Source: Paracoccus stylophorae (GTDB lineage: Bacteria; Pseudomonadota; Alphaproteobacteria; Rhodobacterales; Rhodobacteraceae). From it: a DNA stretch of 64,000 nt. The position numbers and the translations under genes are program-made. The stretch is taken from positions 3,391,001 through 3,455,000 of the forward strand of contig NZ_CP067134.1 of assembly GCF_028553765.1 (NCBI RefSeq), read 5' to 3'. Positions 42,929-52,425 of this stretch are shown one piece after another (within the stretch, counting starts at the first letter, position 1; each line of letters starts with the position of its first letter). Under the pieces are notes generated by a model. It ran no database searches. It had not been told where the DNA came from and saw only the letters and a list, made by a program, of their open reading frames with translations.

Positions 42929-43950
42929 CGGTGCCGAAAGACGCGCCGCAACGCGACGGACAGGAGCCGACCAAGGCGGGCTTCGGGACGCTGGCCATCG
43001 TCATTCCGGTCTGGAACCTGCCGCAGGATCTGGGCGCGCTGCTGGATCAGGTGGCCGATCTGGGTGTCTTCGAGCAGGTGATCGTGGTGGACGACGCGTC
43101 CGATCCGCCCTGCGATCCCGCCGCACTGGGTTACGACGCGGCGCGTCTGAACGCCGATCTGGTCGCGCTGCGCCCGGGCGTCCGCGGCGGTGCCGGTCAT
43201 GCGCGCAATCTGGGTCTGGCCAGCGTCACCGCGGATCATGTGCTGTTCTTCGATGCCGATGACCGGCTTTCGGCCGATTTCACGCGGATCTGGCGACTGC
43301 ATCGCGACCATCCGCAGGGGGCGCCGGATTTCACCATCTTCCGTCACCACGACACGCGGGTCGACGGCGGCGGGTCCTTTCCCACCGAAGAGGCGATCTG
43401 GACCGACGCCCTGGGCTGCGCGCCGCATGCCATGCTGGATCGCGACGCGCAGCTGAAACTGGCCATGATCAGCGCCTATCCGTGGAACAAGATCTACCGG
43501 ACCGATTTCCTGCGCCGCCACGACATCGCCTGTTCGGAAAGCCCGGTGCACAACGACATCCGCCTGCACTGGCTTGGCTTCGCCCATGCACGGCGGGTTC
43601 AGGCGGTGCGGGCGGCTGGCGCGACGCATGTGGTCGGGCACCGCGATCATCATCTGACGACGCGCAACGGCGAAGAACGGCTGTGCCTGTTCCCGATCCT
43701 GTCCGAACTTCTGCCCGCCCTGCGCGCGGCGCGGGCCGAGCCGCGGCTGATGCAGAACTTCCTGCGCTTTGCCGACAATATCTGCCGCTGGAACCTGAAC
43801 CTGATCGAGCCGTCGCTGATCCCCCGCTTTCGCGACCTGACCAAGGCCATCTATCTGCAATTCACGCCCGACGAATTCGCCCTGTTCGCCATGGATCACC
43901 CCGATCAGGCCGAACACATGATCCGCTTCCTGATGCAGGAGAGCGTCTGA
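42925..43950 (+). CDS. GT2 family glycosyltransferase
   Basis: Transferase of 341 aa. GT-A features: LAIVIPVWNLPQDLGALLDQ, VVDDASDPP, GGAGHARNLGLASV and the metal motif FFDADD near residue 113. Then come AYPWNKIYRTDFLRRH and a His-rich segment HRDHHLTTRNGEE. No membrane span. Middle gene of a three-gene operon; its stop is directly followed by the next ATG. Confidence 0.86.
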   Translation: MTVPKDAPQRDGQEPTKAGFGTLAIVIPVWNLPQDLGALLDQVADLGVFEQVIVVDDASDPPCDPAALGYDAARLNADLVALRPGVRGGAGHARNLGLASVTADHVLFFDADDRLSADFTRIWRLHRDHPQGAPDFTIFRHHDTRVDGGGSFPTEEAIWTDALGCAPHAMLDRDAQLKLAMISAYPWNKIYRTDFLRRHDIACSESPVHNDIRLHWLGFAHARRVQAVRAAGATHVVGHRDHHLTTRNGEERLCLFPILSELLPALRAARAEPRLMQNFLRFADNICRWNLNLIEPSLIPRFRDLTKAIYLQFTPDEFALFAMDHPDQAEHMIRFLMQESV

Positions 43951-45081
43951 ATGACCGTCAGCTTCATCGTCACCAGCCATAACGTCGCGCCCTACATCGC
44001 CCGATGTCTGGACAGCGTGGCGGCGGTCGCGCAAGCGGGCGACCAGCTGGTGCTGGTCGATGACGGCTCCGACGACGACACCGTCCGCATCGTGCAGGAC
44101 AGGCTGGCGCGCGGCATCGTGGCGCCGGGGGTCGGGGTGACGCCGGTGTTTCTGGGCGCGAACACCATCGGCGGCGTGGGCATCGGCGCGAATATCGGCA
44201 TGGATCACGCGGACCGGGACACGATCTTCTTCGTGGACGGCGACGACTGGATCGACGGGGCCGGATTCCGCCGTGCGCGGGCGCAATGGCAGGCCGCCGG
44301 CGACGATATCGCGCTGACCAACTATCTCGAATTCGACATGGCCACGCAGACCGCGCGTCACCCGGCCGATTTCGACCTGTGGGCGCGGCTGGAACCCGCG
44401 CGCGACCTGACCGAACGGCGATTGCAGGCCTTGCCGTTCATCGCGGTGCCGTGGCGCAAATTCTATCGCCGCGACTTCCTGCGCCGCCACGCCCTGCGTT
44501 TCCCCGAGGGCGATTTCTTTTTCGAGGACAACCCGTTTCACTGGCAGGTCTGCCTTGCCGCCGAACGGATCGGGTTCATCGACGTCATCACCAGCCATCA
44601 CCGCGTGAACCGGCCGCAGCAGACCATGGCCTCGACCGGGACCGAACTGGTGGCCTTCTTCACCCATTTCGACACCATCCTGCACATGCTGCCGCGCAGG
44701 GATCGTCGCTTTCGGCGGGCGGCGGGGGAATGGCTGCTGACGAACATGGCCTGGCATGTGCGGCGTCTGGCGCGGGCGGCCCATTACCCCTATGCGCGCG
44801 CCGCCGCGCAGGCGCTGGCGCGGATCGACGACAAAACCTGGGCGCAGATCGGCACCAGCTTCGGCACCGCGCCGGTCTGGCCGGTGGCGCAGCGTCTGCG
44901 GCAGGGCGATGTCTGGGAACAGGTGGATGCCTGGGACCGCGCCCTGCTGCACGACGAGCTGGCGGCGCTGCGCGACCGGCTGACGCGGCTGGAAACCGAC
45001 AGCGGCGACACACGCGACCGGGTCCGCGCGCTGGCCCTGACCCGCAGCTTCGAAGCGTTGCAGCGCGCCGCGCCTCGCTGA
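43951..45081 (+). CDS. GT2 family glycosyltransferase
   Basis: Transferase of 376 aa related to the previous one. It starts VSFIVTSHNVAPYIARCLDS, with LVDDGSDDDTV and the metal motif FVDGDDW near residue 92. The family segment VPWRKFYRRDFLRRH parallels PWNKIYRTDFLRRH of its neighbour, so the two probably arose by duplication. The C-terminal 60 residues (LLHDELAALRDRLTRLETDS) form a short coiled coil. Likely adds successive sugars to the same polysaccharide. Confidence 0.86.
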   Translation: MTVSFIVTSHNVAPYIARCLDSVAAVAQAGDQLVLVDDGSDDDTVRIVQDRLARGIVAPGVGVTPVFLGANTIGGVGIGANIGMDHADRDTIFFVDGDDWIDGAGFRRARAQWQAAGDDIALTNYLEFDMATQTARHPADFDLWARLEPARDLTERRLQALPFIAVPWRKFYRRDFLRRHALRFPEGDFFFEDNPFHWQVCLAAERIGFIDVITSHHRVNRPQQTMASTGTELVAFFTHFDTILHMLPRRDRRFRRAAGEWLLTNMAWHVRRLARAAHYPYARAAAQALARIDDKTWAQIGTSFGTAPVWPVAQRLRQGDVWEQVDAWDRALLHDELAALRDRLTRLETDSGDTRDRVRALALTRSFEALQRAAPR

Positions 45082-45109
45082 GCGTGGCTGTCGCCGCGGC
45101 TGGCCCGTG

Positions 45110-45727
45110 TCAGGCCGGCTGACGCCGGTAATCGGTCCGCTTGCCCGAAAACGTCGCCTGCGAGAACAGCCCGATCATCAGCGTCAGATCCGCCTTGTCC
45201 ACCGCATCGGGCGACAGGTGAAAGACGGCCATCCGCCCGACCGTCTCGGTGGGCCGGGCAAAGCGTTCGACGACGTGGTATTTGGGCCGGTCCACGTAAT
45301 CGTCGAACAGGACCGTCACCGGCCGCGTGATCCGCAGGCAGGCGGTGGCAAGACAGGCGGCGCGGAACCGGCCGTCGATCAGGATGACATCGGGGTGGCG
45401 GAAGAAGGGCTGATCCCAGATGGACAGCGGATAAAGGTGAAACCGCTCTCGCCCGCTGATGTCCCTGGGCCGGCCCCATGCCCCGGTCGGGCCGATATCC
45501 ACATGCCACACGATCGCGGGCGAGGGCAGCGCGGCCGCGTCGATCTCGTTCTGCAGACCGATCGCCCAGTCCCGATCGCTTTCGACGCTGAGCACGTATT
45601 TGCCCGCCATCTCGGCCGCCAACCGGGTCGACCCGCCCGAGCCGTATTCCAGGATGACCCGTCCGTTTTCGTAATGCTGACGCACGTAGGCGGCTTCGGC
45701 CTTGGGGAAGGTGAGGGTGTGTGCCAC
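45110..45727 (-). CDS. small methyltransferase-like protein
   Basis: Protein of 205 aa. A SAM-type loop VILEYGSGGSTRLAAEM is near residues 24-40, followed by VLSVESDRDW, with the acidic residue expected at the end of strand 2. VILIDGRFRAACLATACL and VLFDDYVDRPKYHVVE give the catalytic-core strands. This matches class I methyltransferase-like proteins of polysaccharide loci; no substrate can be named. The start is GTG 45727 with GAAGG seven bases upstream. It follows the large glycosyltransferase gene on the same strand by 52 bases and is convergent with the GT2 operon. Confidence 0.75.
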   Translation of the reverse strand: MAHTLTFPKAEAAYVRQHYENGRVILEYGSGGSTRLAAEMAGKYVLSVESDRDWAIGLQNEIDAAALPSPAIVWHVDIGPTGAWGRPRDISGRERFHLYPLSIWDQPFFRHPDVILIDGRFRAACLATACLRITRPVTVLFDDYVDRPKYHVVERFARPTETVGRMAVFHLSPDAVDKADLTLMIGLFSQATFSGKRTDYRRQPA

Positions 45728-45779
45728 AGCTATACCTTCTTGCTGCAACGCCGACAAAACTGCTTGAACACGCTATCCC

Positions 45780-48700
45780 CTAGTCATCGCTGGAAAGTGC
45801 GGCGTGAAGTCGCTGCGCTGAAATACCGGGAAAACGGTCCTTCAGAAGATCCTGCATCTCGGTAACGCCCAGCTTACGCACGTCCTCCTTTTTCACATGC
45901 TTCGCGAATGCATCTCTCGCAATCTGGCTATCGGAGTCACCATAAACAGACCTGATCCAGTAAGGCCTGCCATCGTCAATTGAATGCACATCATTCTTCC
46001 TAATCCGGAAGTGATTCCCCGCAGAAAAGATAGTTTTTCCGTCCCACTGCAGTGTAAATCTTGCTAAACCGATCCCGATCATTGGATAAAGAGCTTTGCC
46101 GACACGAAACTCCTTCTGCTTGGCCATAACATAGATTCCTCTCGGACATGTGAGAAATTCCCTATCAGGTGAATCTAAAGCTGTCTCACTTATCCGTTGG
46201 ATGAAGTCATGGGAAAGAGCATCGTCGTCATCAAGACGAAAGGTGACTAGTGGAGTATTTCGGAGCGCGACCTCTGACACAGCCGTAACAGCGGCTTCAG
46301 GCACTGTACATTCAGCGCCAAATTTTTGTACGTGGAGATAAGATCTGCTTTCCGCAATAGCCTCTAATCTTGATAAGTATTTACTCGGCATACGGTCAGA
46401 GGTCATTAACACTACTTTAAAATCACCTGCTGTTTGCTTATCGAGGCTTGGAAGCACGACAGACTCGAATAAAGAAAATCTCCTATCCAACCGAATATCA
46501 GCAAAAAGATCATTCTCTAAGTTTGTCTTACCCGACGCCCGAGCAAGCTCCCAGAACTGACCTGCATTTCGCGTTAACAGACTAAACCTAATAAGTCCCA
46601 GGACCTGTAGCGGCTTTACGTGAGATCGCTTCTTCGGCCCATTCGCCGGTGCGGCTGGCATCTCTCGATTAGGCGTCTCGGTAGTTGAGGAAGGCGAATC
46701 CTGCTCTAACGTGCGCGGCGTATGTTGAATAGCCGCTGCAATTTCTTTTTCTTCGATTGATAACGGCGCCTCGTCTTGTCGCACGATGCCAAATTGATAA
46801 GAAAGTTCGCGCCGGCGCGGACCACGGTCCCAGCCCTTGATGTCGATGATGTTGTGCCAATCATCGCTCGAAAGGTCGATATGGTGCAGTTCGTCGGCAT
46901 GTTGGGTGTGCAGCGCGTCGCGCACCATAGGGCTGATCGGATGCCATGTGGCATTCTTTCCGAAATAATGGCCGATATTCTCGGCACAATCCGCCAGCCT
47001 GTAGCGCACCACACCCTCTGCGGTATAATCGCTCATCGGAGGTTGATTGACGATCACCTTGATCTGTTTCGCGTCCACGTTTGGAATGTAACGCTGGCGA
47101 TGCTGCAGTACCGAAGCATCGGGAAAGATAAGAACAGTCGAGCTAATATCTTCACCGTAAGCAGGGACCGAAACCGCTTCCCCATCGACCTCCGCGCGAA
47201 GATCGTCGGACAGACGGTTTGAACCTTCTTCATTCGGGCTTGTGTAATCCGGCACCTCAACGATGCCGATTTTGCGGCCGTCAGCTTTAAGTTTCCTGAT
47301 TTCCGCAACAGTCTCCTCGACCATCGGTGCCCCTTCCCGGAAATCGCCTGCGAAGATCACATCGAATCTGCGATCTTTCAACGCGTTCTTCCGGTCAGAC
47401 CGCATCATCGCAGGTGCCGGAAACGGCCGTGCGTCAGGATCATTATCGTATTTCAGCGATTGCGCGTTCTTGTGATGAAAACGCTGCGCATCGAAATATT
47501 CCTTTCGCGCACCGAAATAGAACCCGTTCATTCCCAGAAACTCATCGGCGATAGCAGAGGAGTCGGAATCACGCTGGAAGGAAAGCGGACCGGTGACCAG
47601 CCGACGAACCGAATTATGGCCGAATATCTTCTCGATCCTGCGGATGAATTCGCTGTCGGCGGCAAAGCGGACGGTGTCCCAATATCCCAGAGCCTCGCGA
47701 ACCGGCGCACGGCGCCACAGGAAGGACGATACGTTGAGGATAAGGAACGACCCGCGCCCGGTCCAGCGCGTGAAGCTCAGATCCCCCCGGCACCGAGCCT
47801 GTTCGGACGTGCACCCCATCACCTCGGGATGCTGTTCCATGAACCGCACCTGCGTCTCGATCTTCAGCGGGTGCGACCAGTCGTCGGCGTCGTGGATGGT
47901 CACGAACTCTCCGGTCGCCTCGTCCAGCCCGCGGTTGCGCGCGACATAGGCGCCGCCGTTCTGCTGCATCCGGATCAGGCGGATGCGCGGGTCCCGGGCT
48001 GCGAAGCGTTGCGTCACCTCGGCCGTGCCGGGGCTGGGCGAGCAGTCGTCGATCACGATGATCTCGAGGTTCTTCCAGGTCTGTTCCTGCAGGGACCGCA
48101 GGGCCGTCGGCAGCATCCCGGCCGCCTCGTAGGCGGCGATCAGCACCGTCACTTTCGGGCCGTCCGCGACCGCAGGCAAGGGCTGGGCCGCGGTCAGGCG
48201 GTCGTAAAGCGGCAGGTCGGGATCGTCCAGCAGGCGCACCGGCGGAATGTCATAGTGGCGCAGCACCTGGTTGATGCAGACAAGGCGCAATCCCGGCGTG
48301 GTCTGGAAATTCGTCCAGGCCAGCGTGACATCCGGCGTCACCTCTCCGGACAGGGCGGCGCGGTCATAGGCGGCGTGCCCCTGTTCGGTCTGGCCAAGGA
48401 AATGGTGGCACAGCAGTTCGGCCACCGTCAGCCGGCTGCGGAAATCCATGTCCGGCGCAGTCTTGCGCGCCGTGGCGATATGGGTCAGCGCGATGCGGTA
48501 ATCGGCATCGGTCTTCTGCCGCATGTGCCACAGCGCCAGTTCCCGCGCCGCCATCGCGCGGGCGGAGGGATCGTCGCTGCGGCGCATGATCTCATCCAGC
48601 TCGGCCAGCGGCTGATCGGTGAAGCCCAGGCTCAGCAGCTTGGTCCGGATCGCCTCGATCCGCGCCCTGGCCGCGCGCGAGGCGTCCGCATCGGCGGGCC

Positions 48701-48968
48701 GGCGGGCATATCCCTTCTGCTCGCCCAGCAGGGCATAGTGCAGCAGCGGGTTCATGCCCGCCTCGGCGACGTCGGGATAGGTCTGAAGATAGAACCGGGT
48801 GTCGAAATTCTTGCCGGGGTTGCGCCCCATCGCGGCGCCGTATTTCAGGTAATGCTCGGCCGGGTCCATCCCCAGCTGGGCCACATCGGGGTATTGCTGC
48901 CGATACCAGTTGCTGTGCACCTGCTTCGAACGCTTAAGGGCGGAAATGGGCTTTACATGCGCATCCAT
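45780..48968 (-). CDS. large chimeric glycosyltransferase (GT2 plus rhamnosyltransferase-like C-terminus)
   Basis: Protein of 1062 aa. Residues 20-87 hold two copies of a Y-x3-YPDV-x-x-x-G-M-x-P-x-x-HY motif. Residues 272-~500 are a GT2 domain (KVTVLIAAYEAAGMLP, VIDDCSPS, metal motif HDADDW at 358-363). A linker with an NQPPMSDYTAEG region follows. From ~800 a domain resembles putative rhamnosyltransferases (GLIRFSLLTRNAGQFW, FRLDDDDALSHDFI, FSAGNHFRI). DNA for residues ~1-435 is GC-rich like the genome; 45780-47640 is much poorer, down to 35-47% in several 60-base stretches. The frame is continuous. The start is ATG 48968, with GGAG ten bases upstream. Confidence 0.82.
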   Translation of the reverse strand: MDAHVKPISALKRSKQVHSNWYRQQYPDVAQLGMDPAEHYLKYGAAMGRNPGKNFDTRFYLQTYPDVAEAGMNPLLHYALLGEQKGYARRPADADASRAARARIEAIRTKLLSLGFTDQPLAELDEIMRRSDDPSARAMAARELALWHMRQKTDADYRIALTHIATARKTAPDMDFRSRLTVAELLCHHFLGQTEQGHAAYDRAALSGEVTPDVTLAWTNFQTTPGLRLVCINQVLRHYDIPPVRLLDDPDLPLYDRLTAAQPLPAVADGPKVTVLIAAYEAAGMLPTALRSLQEQTWKNLEIIVIDDCSPSPGTAEVTQRFAARDPRIRLIRMQQNGGAYVARNRGLDEATGEFVTIHDADDWSHPLKIETQVRFMEQHPEVMGCTSEQARCRGDLSFTRWTGRGSFLILNVSSFLWRRAPVREALGYWDTVRFAADSEFIRRIEKIFGHNSVRRLVTGPLSFQRDSDSSAIADEFLGMNGFYFGARKEYFDAQRFHHKNAQSLKYDNDPDARPFPAPAMMRSDRKNALKDRRFDVIFAGDFREGAPMVEETVAEIRKLKADGRKIGIVEVPDYTSPNEEGSNRLSDDLRAEVDGEAVSVPAYGEDISSTVLIFPDASVLQHRQRYIPNVDAKQIKVIVNQPPMSDYTAEGVVRYRLADCAENIGHYFGKNATWHPISPMVRDALHTQHADELHHIDLSSDDWHNIIDIKGWDRGPRRRELSYQFGIVRQDEAPLSIEEKEIAAAIQHTPRTLEQDSPSSTTETPNREMPAAPANGPKKRSHVKPLQVLGLIRFSLLTRNAGQFWELARASGKTNLENDLFADIRLDRRFSLFESVVLPSLDKQTAGDFKVVLMTSDRMPSKYLSRLEAIAESRSYLHVQKFGAECTVPEAAVTAVSEVALRNTPLVTFRLDDDDALSHDFIQRISETALDSPDREFLTCPRGIYVMAKQKEFRVGKALYPMIGIGLARFTLQWDGKTIFSAGNHFRIRKNDVHSIDDGRPYWIRSVYGDSDSQIARDAFAKHVKKEDVRKLGVTEMQDLLKDRFPGISAQRLHAALSSDD

Positions 48969-49195
48969 GACACATGGCTCCGTAACTTGTGCCTGGGCAA
49001 CATCGCCTGACAACAACCTTGAGATGTGGGGCTGGCCCCGGCGTCGGTTCGCAATTCCGGCGGCAAGTGTCAAGACGCGGCGGACGCGCGCTGATCCGTG
49101 TGATTTCGGGGGGCGGCTTTCACGACGGCCGATTGCCAGCCTCACCGGCCGGGCGTCGGATGCGCGGGCGCGTGGCGGCTCTCCGCCCCGCTGCC

Positions 49196-49588
49196 CTATC
49201 GCTCGGACGAGAAATGCGTTTTCAGATAGGTCAGGATCAGGTCCCTGGTTTCGTCATCCGGCTCGAACATGCCCTGATCCTCGACCATCCAGTCCCAGAC
49301 ATAGTCCCACCGCTCATCGGTCAGGCGTTGCTGGCGGATGATCGCGGTCGAATGGCAGGCGATGCACTGGTAATAGGTTTCCTCGGCGCCCGGACCCTTG
49401 GGCAGGTTGCCCAGCTCGGGGTCCAGCTCGGCCGCAGGGGCGTCCGGCGTCGGGGCGGCGCCGGCGGGGGCCAGCGGGTTGGGGGCCGCGCGCATCGGAT
49501 CATAGTCCTGCTGCGCGGTCGCGGCCGTTGCCGCACACAGGACGGATGCACAGACGGCAGCACGCAGAATCAACGACGTCTTGGTCAT
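49196..49588 (-). CDS. sorB: monohaem cytochrome c subunit of sulfite dehydrogenase
   Basis: Periplasmic cytochrome of 130 aa. A signal peptide ends near ATAQQ (residue ~26). A Pro/Ala-rich linker precedes a single haem site CIACH, with a likely distal methionine in EDQGMFEPDDETR near the C-terminus. It lies 59 bases after sorA, so it is the probable electron acceptor subunit, as in SorAB of Starkeya. Longer upstream starts run through the intergenic region and the sorA 3' end and are not supported. Confidence 0.88.
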   Translation of the reverse strand: MTKTSLILRAAVCASVLCAATAATAQQDYDPMRAAPNPLAPAGAAPTPDAPAAELDPELGNLPKGPGAEETYYQCIACHSTAIIRQQRLTDERWDYVWDWMVEDQGMFEPDDETRDLILTYLKTHFSSER

Positions 49589-49647
49589 GGGGGCTTCTTT
49601 CGGCTGATGCGCGAAACCGGGCGCGTGACCCGGTTCCGGTGCAGGGA

Positions 49648-50919
49648 TCAGGTCGCAATCAGGGCGATGCGATGCTGCATGTTGTTGCCATAGCCGCGCG
49701 GGTTCCAGCCCGGAACGACGGGGGGCTGGGACACGCCGTTCATGTCGGTCGCGCGGGCCCAGACCTCGTAATATCCCGCCTCGGGCAGGGTGACGTCGGC
49801 GCGGAACCGTTGCCAGGCGAACTTGTTCTTCGGCGGGTCCAGCTGCGCGGGGATCCATGTCTGGCCGAAATCGATCGAGACATCGACCGAGGCGACATCC
49901 CCATTGCCCGACCAGGCGTGTCCGCGCACCTCGCTGGCCTGGCCGGCGGGGGTTTCGCTGCCGGTCTGCGGAAAGGTGATCAGGGATTTGACCGGCATCT
50001 CGGTCATGATCTCCATATCCTCCTCGGGCACCTCGGTGCCGGGGGCCACCGGATAGGCCGGCAGGCGATAGGAATAGCCGGTCATCTTGGCGCCGTCATG
50101 CACCTGATCGCGCACCCAGATCCGGGTCAGGAATTTCTGCGAGACCGAGCCGGGATAACCCGGATTGATGACGCGCAGCGGGAAGCCGTGCACCGCCGGG
50201 ATCGGCTCGCCGTTCATTTCCCAGGCGATCATTCCGCCCTCGGCCAAGGCCTTCTCGATCGGCACCCCGCGCGAGATGGCGTCCTTGTCGGGGTCGAACG
50301 ACAGATGCGGGTCGTTGCTGTAATGGGCGGTATAGACGGCGCTGTCCTTGATGCCCGCTTCATTCAGCACGTCGGCCAGGCGCACGCCGGTCCAGTCCGC
50401 GCAGCCGACTGCGCCGGTCGTCCACTGGTTGCCCGACGCGCCGGGCACGAAATAGGCGCGCCCGTTGCCGCCGCATTCGATGACCAGACGCATGGTGACG
50501 ACCTCGAATTTCTCTTTCAGATCGTCAAGGGTCAGTTCCAGCGGCGTCTCGACCTCGCCGTCGATGGTCAGGGTCCAGCCCTCGGCGTTCATCTCCAGCG
50601 CGGTATCCGGGACATGGCCGTTGTTGCGCACGAAGAAATGTTCGTAGGGCGTCACCTCGTCGTCCAGCAGATGGGCGGGCGTTTCGGCGTTGATGGGATT
50701 GTCGCCCAGCAGGATCAGGCCGGACTTGCCGGACATGATGTCTTCCTCGCTCATGCCCTGGGCCACCGCCATCAGGTTGCCCTCGAACGGGATCTTCATG
50801 CCGACATAGGCGCCCAGCGCCGTCAGCCCGGTGGTCTTCATGAACGACCGCCGCGACGGTGCGTCGGCGGTGGCGGTGGCGGTTTCGGCCGCGGCGTCCC
50901 CGGAAATGCGTTTGGTCAT
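49648..50919 (-). CDS. sorA: sulfite dehydrogenase molybdopterin subunit (SorA/SoxC-like)
   Basis: Sulfite-oxidase-family enzyme of 423 aa that oxidises sulfite to sulfate in the periplasm. A Tat signal SRRSFMKTTGL is at residues 22-32. The molybdenum-ligating cysteine is C149 in RLVIECGGNGRAYF. The substrate-arginine region and the dimerisation domain follow (AVHGFPLRVINPGYPG; HAWSGNGDVASVDVSIDFG; YEVWARATDMNG). A single monohaem partner downstream and no soxD point to SorA, not SoxC. A 10-bp hairpin brackets its ribosome site (50920-50963). Confidence 0.9.
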   Translation of the reverse strand: MTKRISGDAAAETATATADAPSRRSFMKTTGLTALGAYVGMKIPFEGNLMAVAQGMSEEDIMSGKSGLILLGDNPINAETPAHLLDDEVTPYEHFFVRNNGHVPDTALEMNAEGWTLTIDGEVETPLELTLDDLKEKFEVVTMRLVIECGGNGRAYFVPGASGNQWTTGAVGCADWTGVRLADVLNEAGIKDSAVYTAHYSNDPHLSFDPDKDAISRGVPIEKALAEGGMIAWEMNGEPIPAVHGFPLRVINPGYPGSVSQKFLTRIWVRDQVHDGAKMTGYSYRLPAYPVAPGTEVPEEDMEIMTEMPVKSLITFPQTGSETPAGQASEVRGHAWSGNGDVASVDVSIDFGQTWIPAQLDPPKNKFAWQRFRADVTLPEAGYYEVWARATDMNGVSQPPVVPGWNPRGYGNNMQHRIALIAT

Positions 50920-50963
50920 GGTTCGGCTACCTCCCCTAGCTTGCCGTTCAGCCTAGCCGAACC
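50920..50963 (-). promoter_or_regulatory. hairpin around the sorA ribosome-binding site
   Basis: In sorA mRNA sense, GGTTCGGCTA (50963-50954) pairs perfectly with TAGCCGAACC (50929-50920), enclosing a 24-base loop that contains GGGGAGG. The 3' arm touches the ATG at 50919. The stem places the Shine-Dalgarno in the loop and the start codon at the stem base, which could limit initiation. Confidence 0.5.
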
Positions 50964-51004
50964 AGACCGGTTTACAAGCGAATCGACACGCGCGACTTGC
51001 CCTG

Positions 51005-52267
51005 TCAGCCCTGCGCCGGGGTTTTGGGTTCGGTGCGCGGGTCCAGCGTCATGGCGACGGGCGAAATATCGGGCAGCGGCACGAATTTCTCGCGCTCCTC
51101 CTGCGGGGCCTGCGACACGGTCCTGACGCGGAACAGCACGAAGACCGCATAGGCAATCGCGATGACGGATTCGAACACGAAGAACGAGGCCGGACCATAG
51201 ATCGACATCAGGACCGACGCCAGCAGCGGTCCGATGGTCGCGCCGATGGAATAGACCATCAGCAGACGCCCCGACGCGGCCACGTAGAACTGCCGGTCCA
51301 GCCGGTCGAATGTCTGCGCCACGCACAGCGGATAGACGCTGCTGATCGCGCCGCCGAACACCAGCGCCATGCCCATCAGCACGACCAGCGACATCCCGCC
51401 GGCGATGGACAGCGACAAAAGCCCCCAGGACGCGCCGACCGCGATCAGGATTCCCGCCATCACGATGCGCCGGTCGAACCGGTCGGCCAGCATCCCGACC
51501 GGAACCTGAGAGGCCAGCCCGCCCAGCACCACGACGCTCATGAACATGGCGGCTTCGGCTACGCTCAGCCCGATCTGGCGGGCAAAGACCACGGCCATCG
51601 CATAGAACGATCCGGTCAGGATGCCGCCCACGCCCGCGCCGACCACCCCCACCTTCGAGGCGGCATAGATCGCCCGCAGGTCCAGCACCCCCATATCGGT
51701 CAGATCCGGCTTGCCCAGCCGGGTCATGGCGATGGGAATCAGCGACAGCCCGATCAGCGCCGACGAGATCATCAGATGTTCGCTGCCCTTGACCTCGGAC
51801 AGGTTCACCAGCGTCTGCCCCAGCGCCGTCGCCAGATAGAAGGCCAGCATGTAGAAGCCCAGGACGCGGCCGCGCGTCTCGTTGCTGCTGCGTTCGTTCA
51901 GCCAGCTTTCGATCGAGGTGGTCATGCCGGCGATGCAGAACCCGTTGACCACCCGCAGAATCACCCATGCCGCCGGCGTGAAGAAGAAATCATAGGCCAG
52001 GCACACCGCCGCGGTCAGCGCCGCGAAGGCCGAGAACGCCCGGATATGGCCGATGCGCAGGATGACCAGCTTGGATCGCAACCCGCCCAGCGCCAGCCCC
52101 AGATAATAGGCCGCCATGATCGCGCCGGTCAGCGCCACGGGATAGCCCGCCCCTTCCATCCGCAAGGGCAGGACGACGCCCAGCAGGCTGTTGCCGGCCA
52201 TGAAGGCGGCGGTGCCGCCCAGCAGCGGCCTGACCGAGGCGAGGGTTTCGCGGATATTCTGGGCCAT
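51005..52267 (-). CDS. MFS transporter
   Basis: Membrane protein of 420 aa with about 12 hydrophobic segments. The first half has FMAGNSLLGVVLPLRM and SKLVILRIGHIRAFSAFAAL, and the loop 8-9 repeat reads VGMLADRFDRRIVM, the MFS motif A equivalent. The overall pattern resembles YcaD-type MFS proteins. The C-terminal 40 residues are a hydrophilic Pro-rich tail. Substrate unknown. It lies 85 bases upstream of sorA on the same strand; sulfite/sulfate relation is not supported by its sequence. Confidence 0.85.
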   Translation of the reverse strand: MAQNIRETLASVRPLLGGTAAFMAGNSLLGVVLPLRMEGAGYPVALTGAIMAAYYLGLALGGLRSKLVILRIGHIRAFSAFAALTAAVCLAYDFFFTPAAWVILRVVNGFCIAGMTTSIESWLNERSSNETRGRVLGFYMLAFYLATALGQTLVNLSEVKGSEHLMISSALIGLSLIPIAMTRLGKPDLTDMGVLDLRAIYAASKVGVVGAGVGGILTGSFYAMAVVFARQIGLSVAEAAMFMSVVVLGGLASQVPVGMLADRFDRRIVMAGILIAVGASWGLLSLSIAGGMSLVVLMGMALVFGGAISSVYPLCVAQTFDRLDRQFYVAASGRLLMVYSIGATIGPLLASVLMSIYGPASFFVFESVIAIAYAVFVLFRVRTVSQAPQEEREKFVPLPDISPVAMTLDPRTEPKTPAQG

Positions 52268-52425
52268 GGCGTCGATCCGGGGTCGTTGGTCCGGCAGGGA
52301 TGGGTCCGGTCAGGGTTCGTGATAGCCGGAAACGCGGCGCCGGTAACAGTGCTTGCATATCCGACCCGCGATCTGGTTTCATCCCCCTTGGCCAAGCCTG
52401 GCGTGGACCGATGCAGGAGATGACG

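Noticed and set aside
47460..49010. 516-codon plus-strand open frame opposite the 5' part of the large glycosyltransferase
   Set aside because: It is antisense to the GT2 domain; no domain features.
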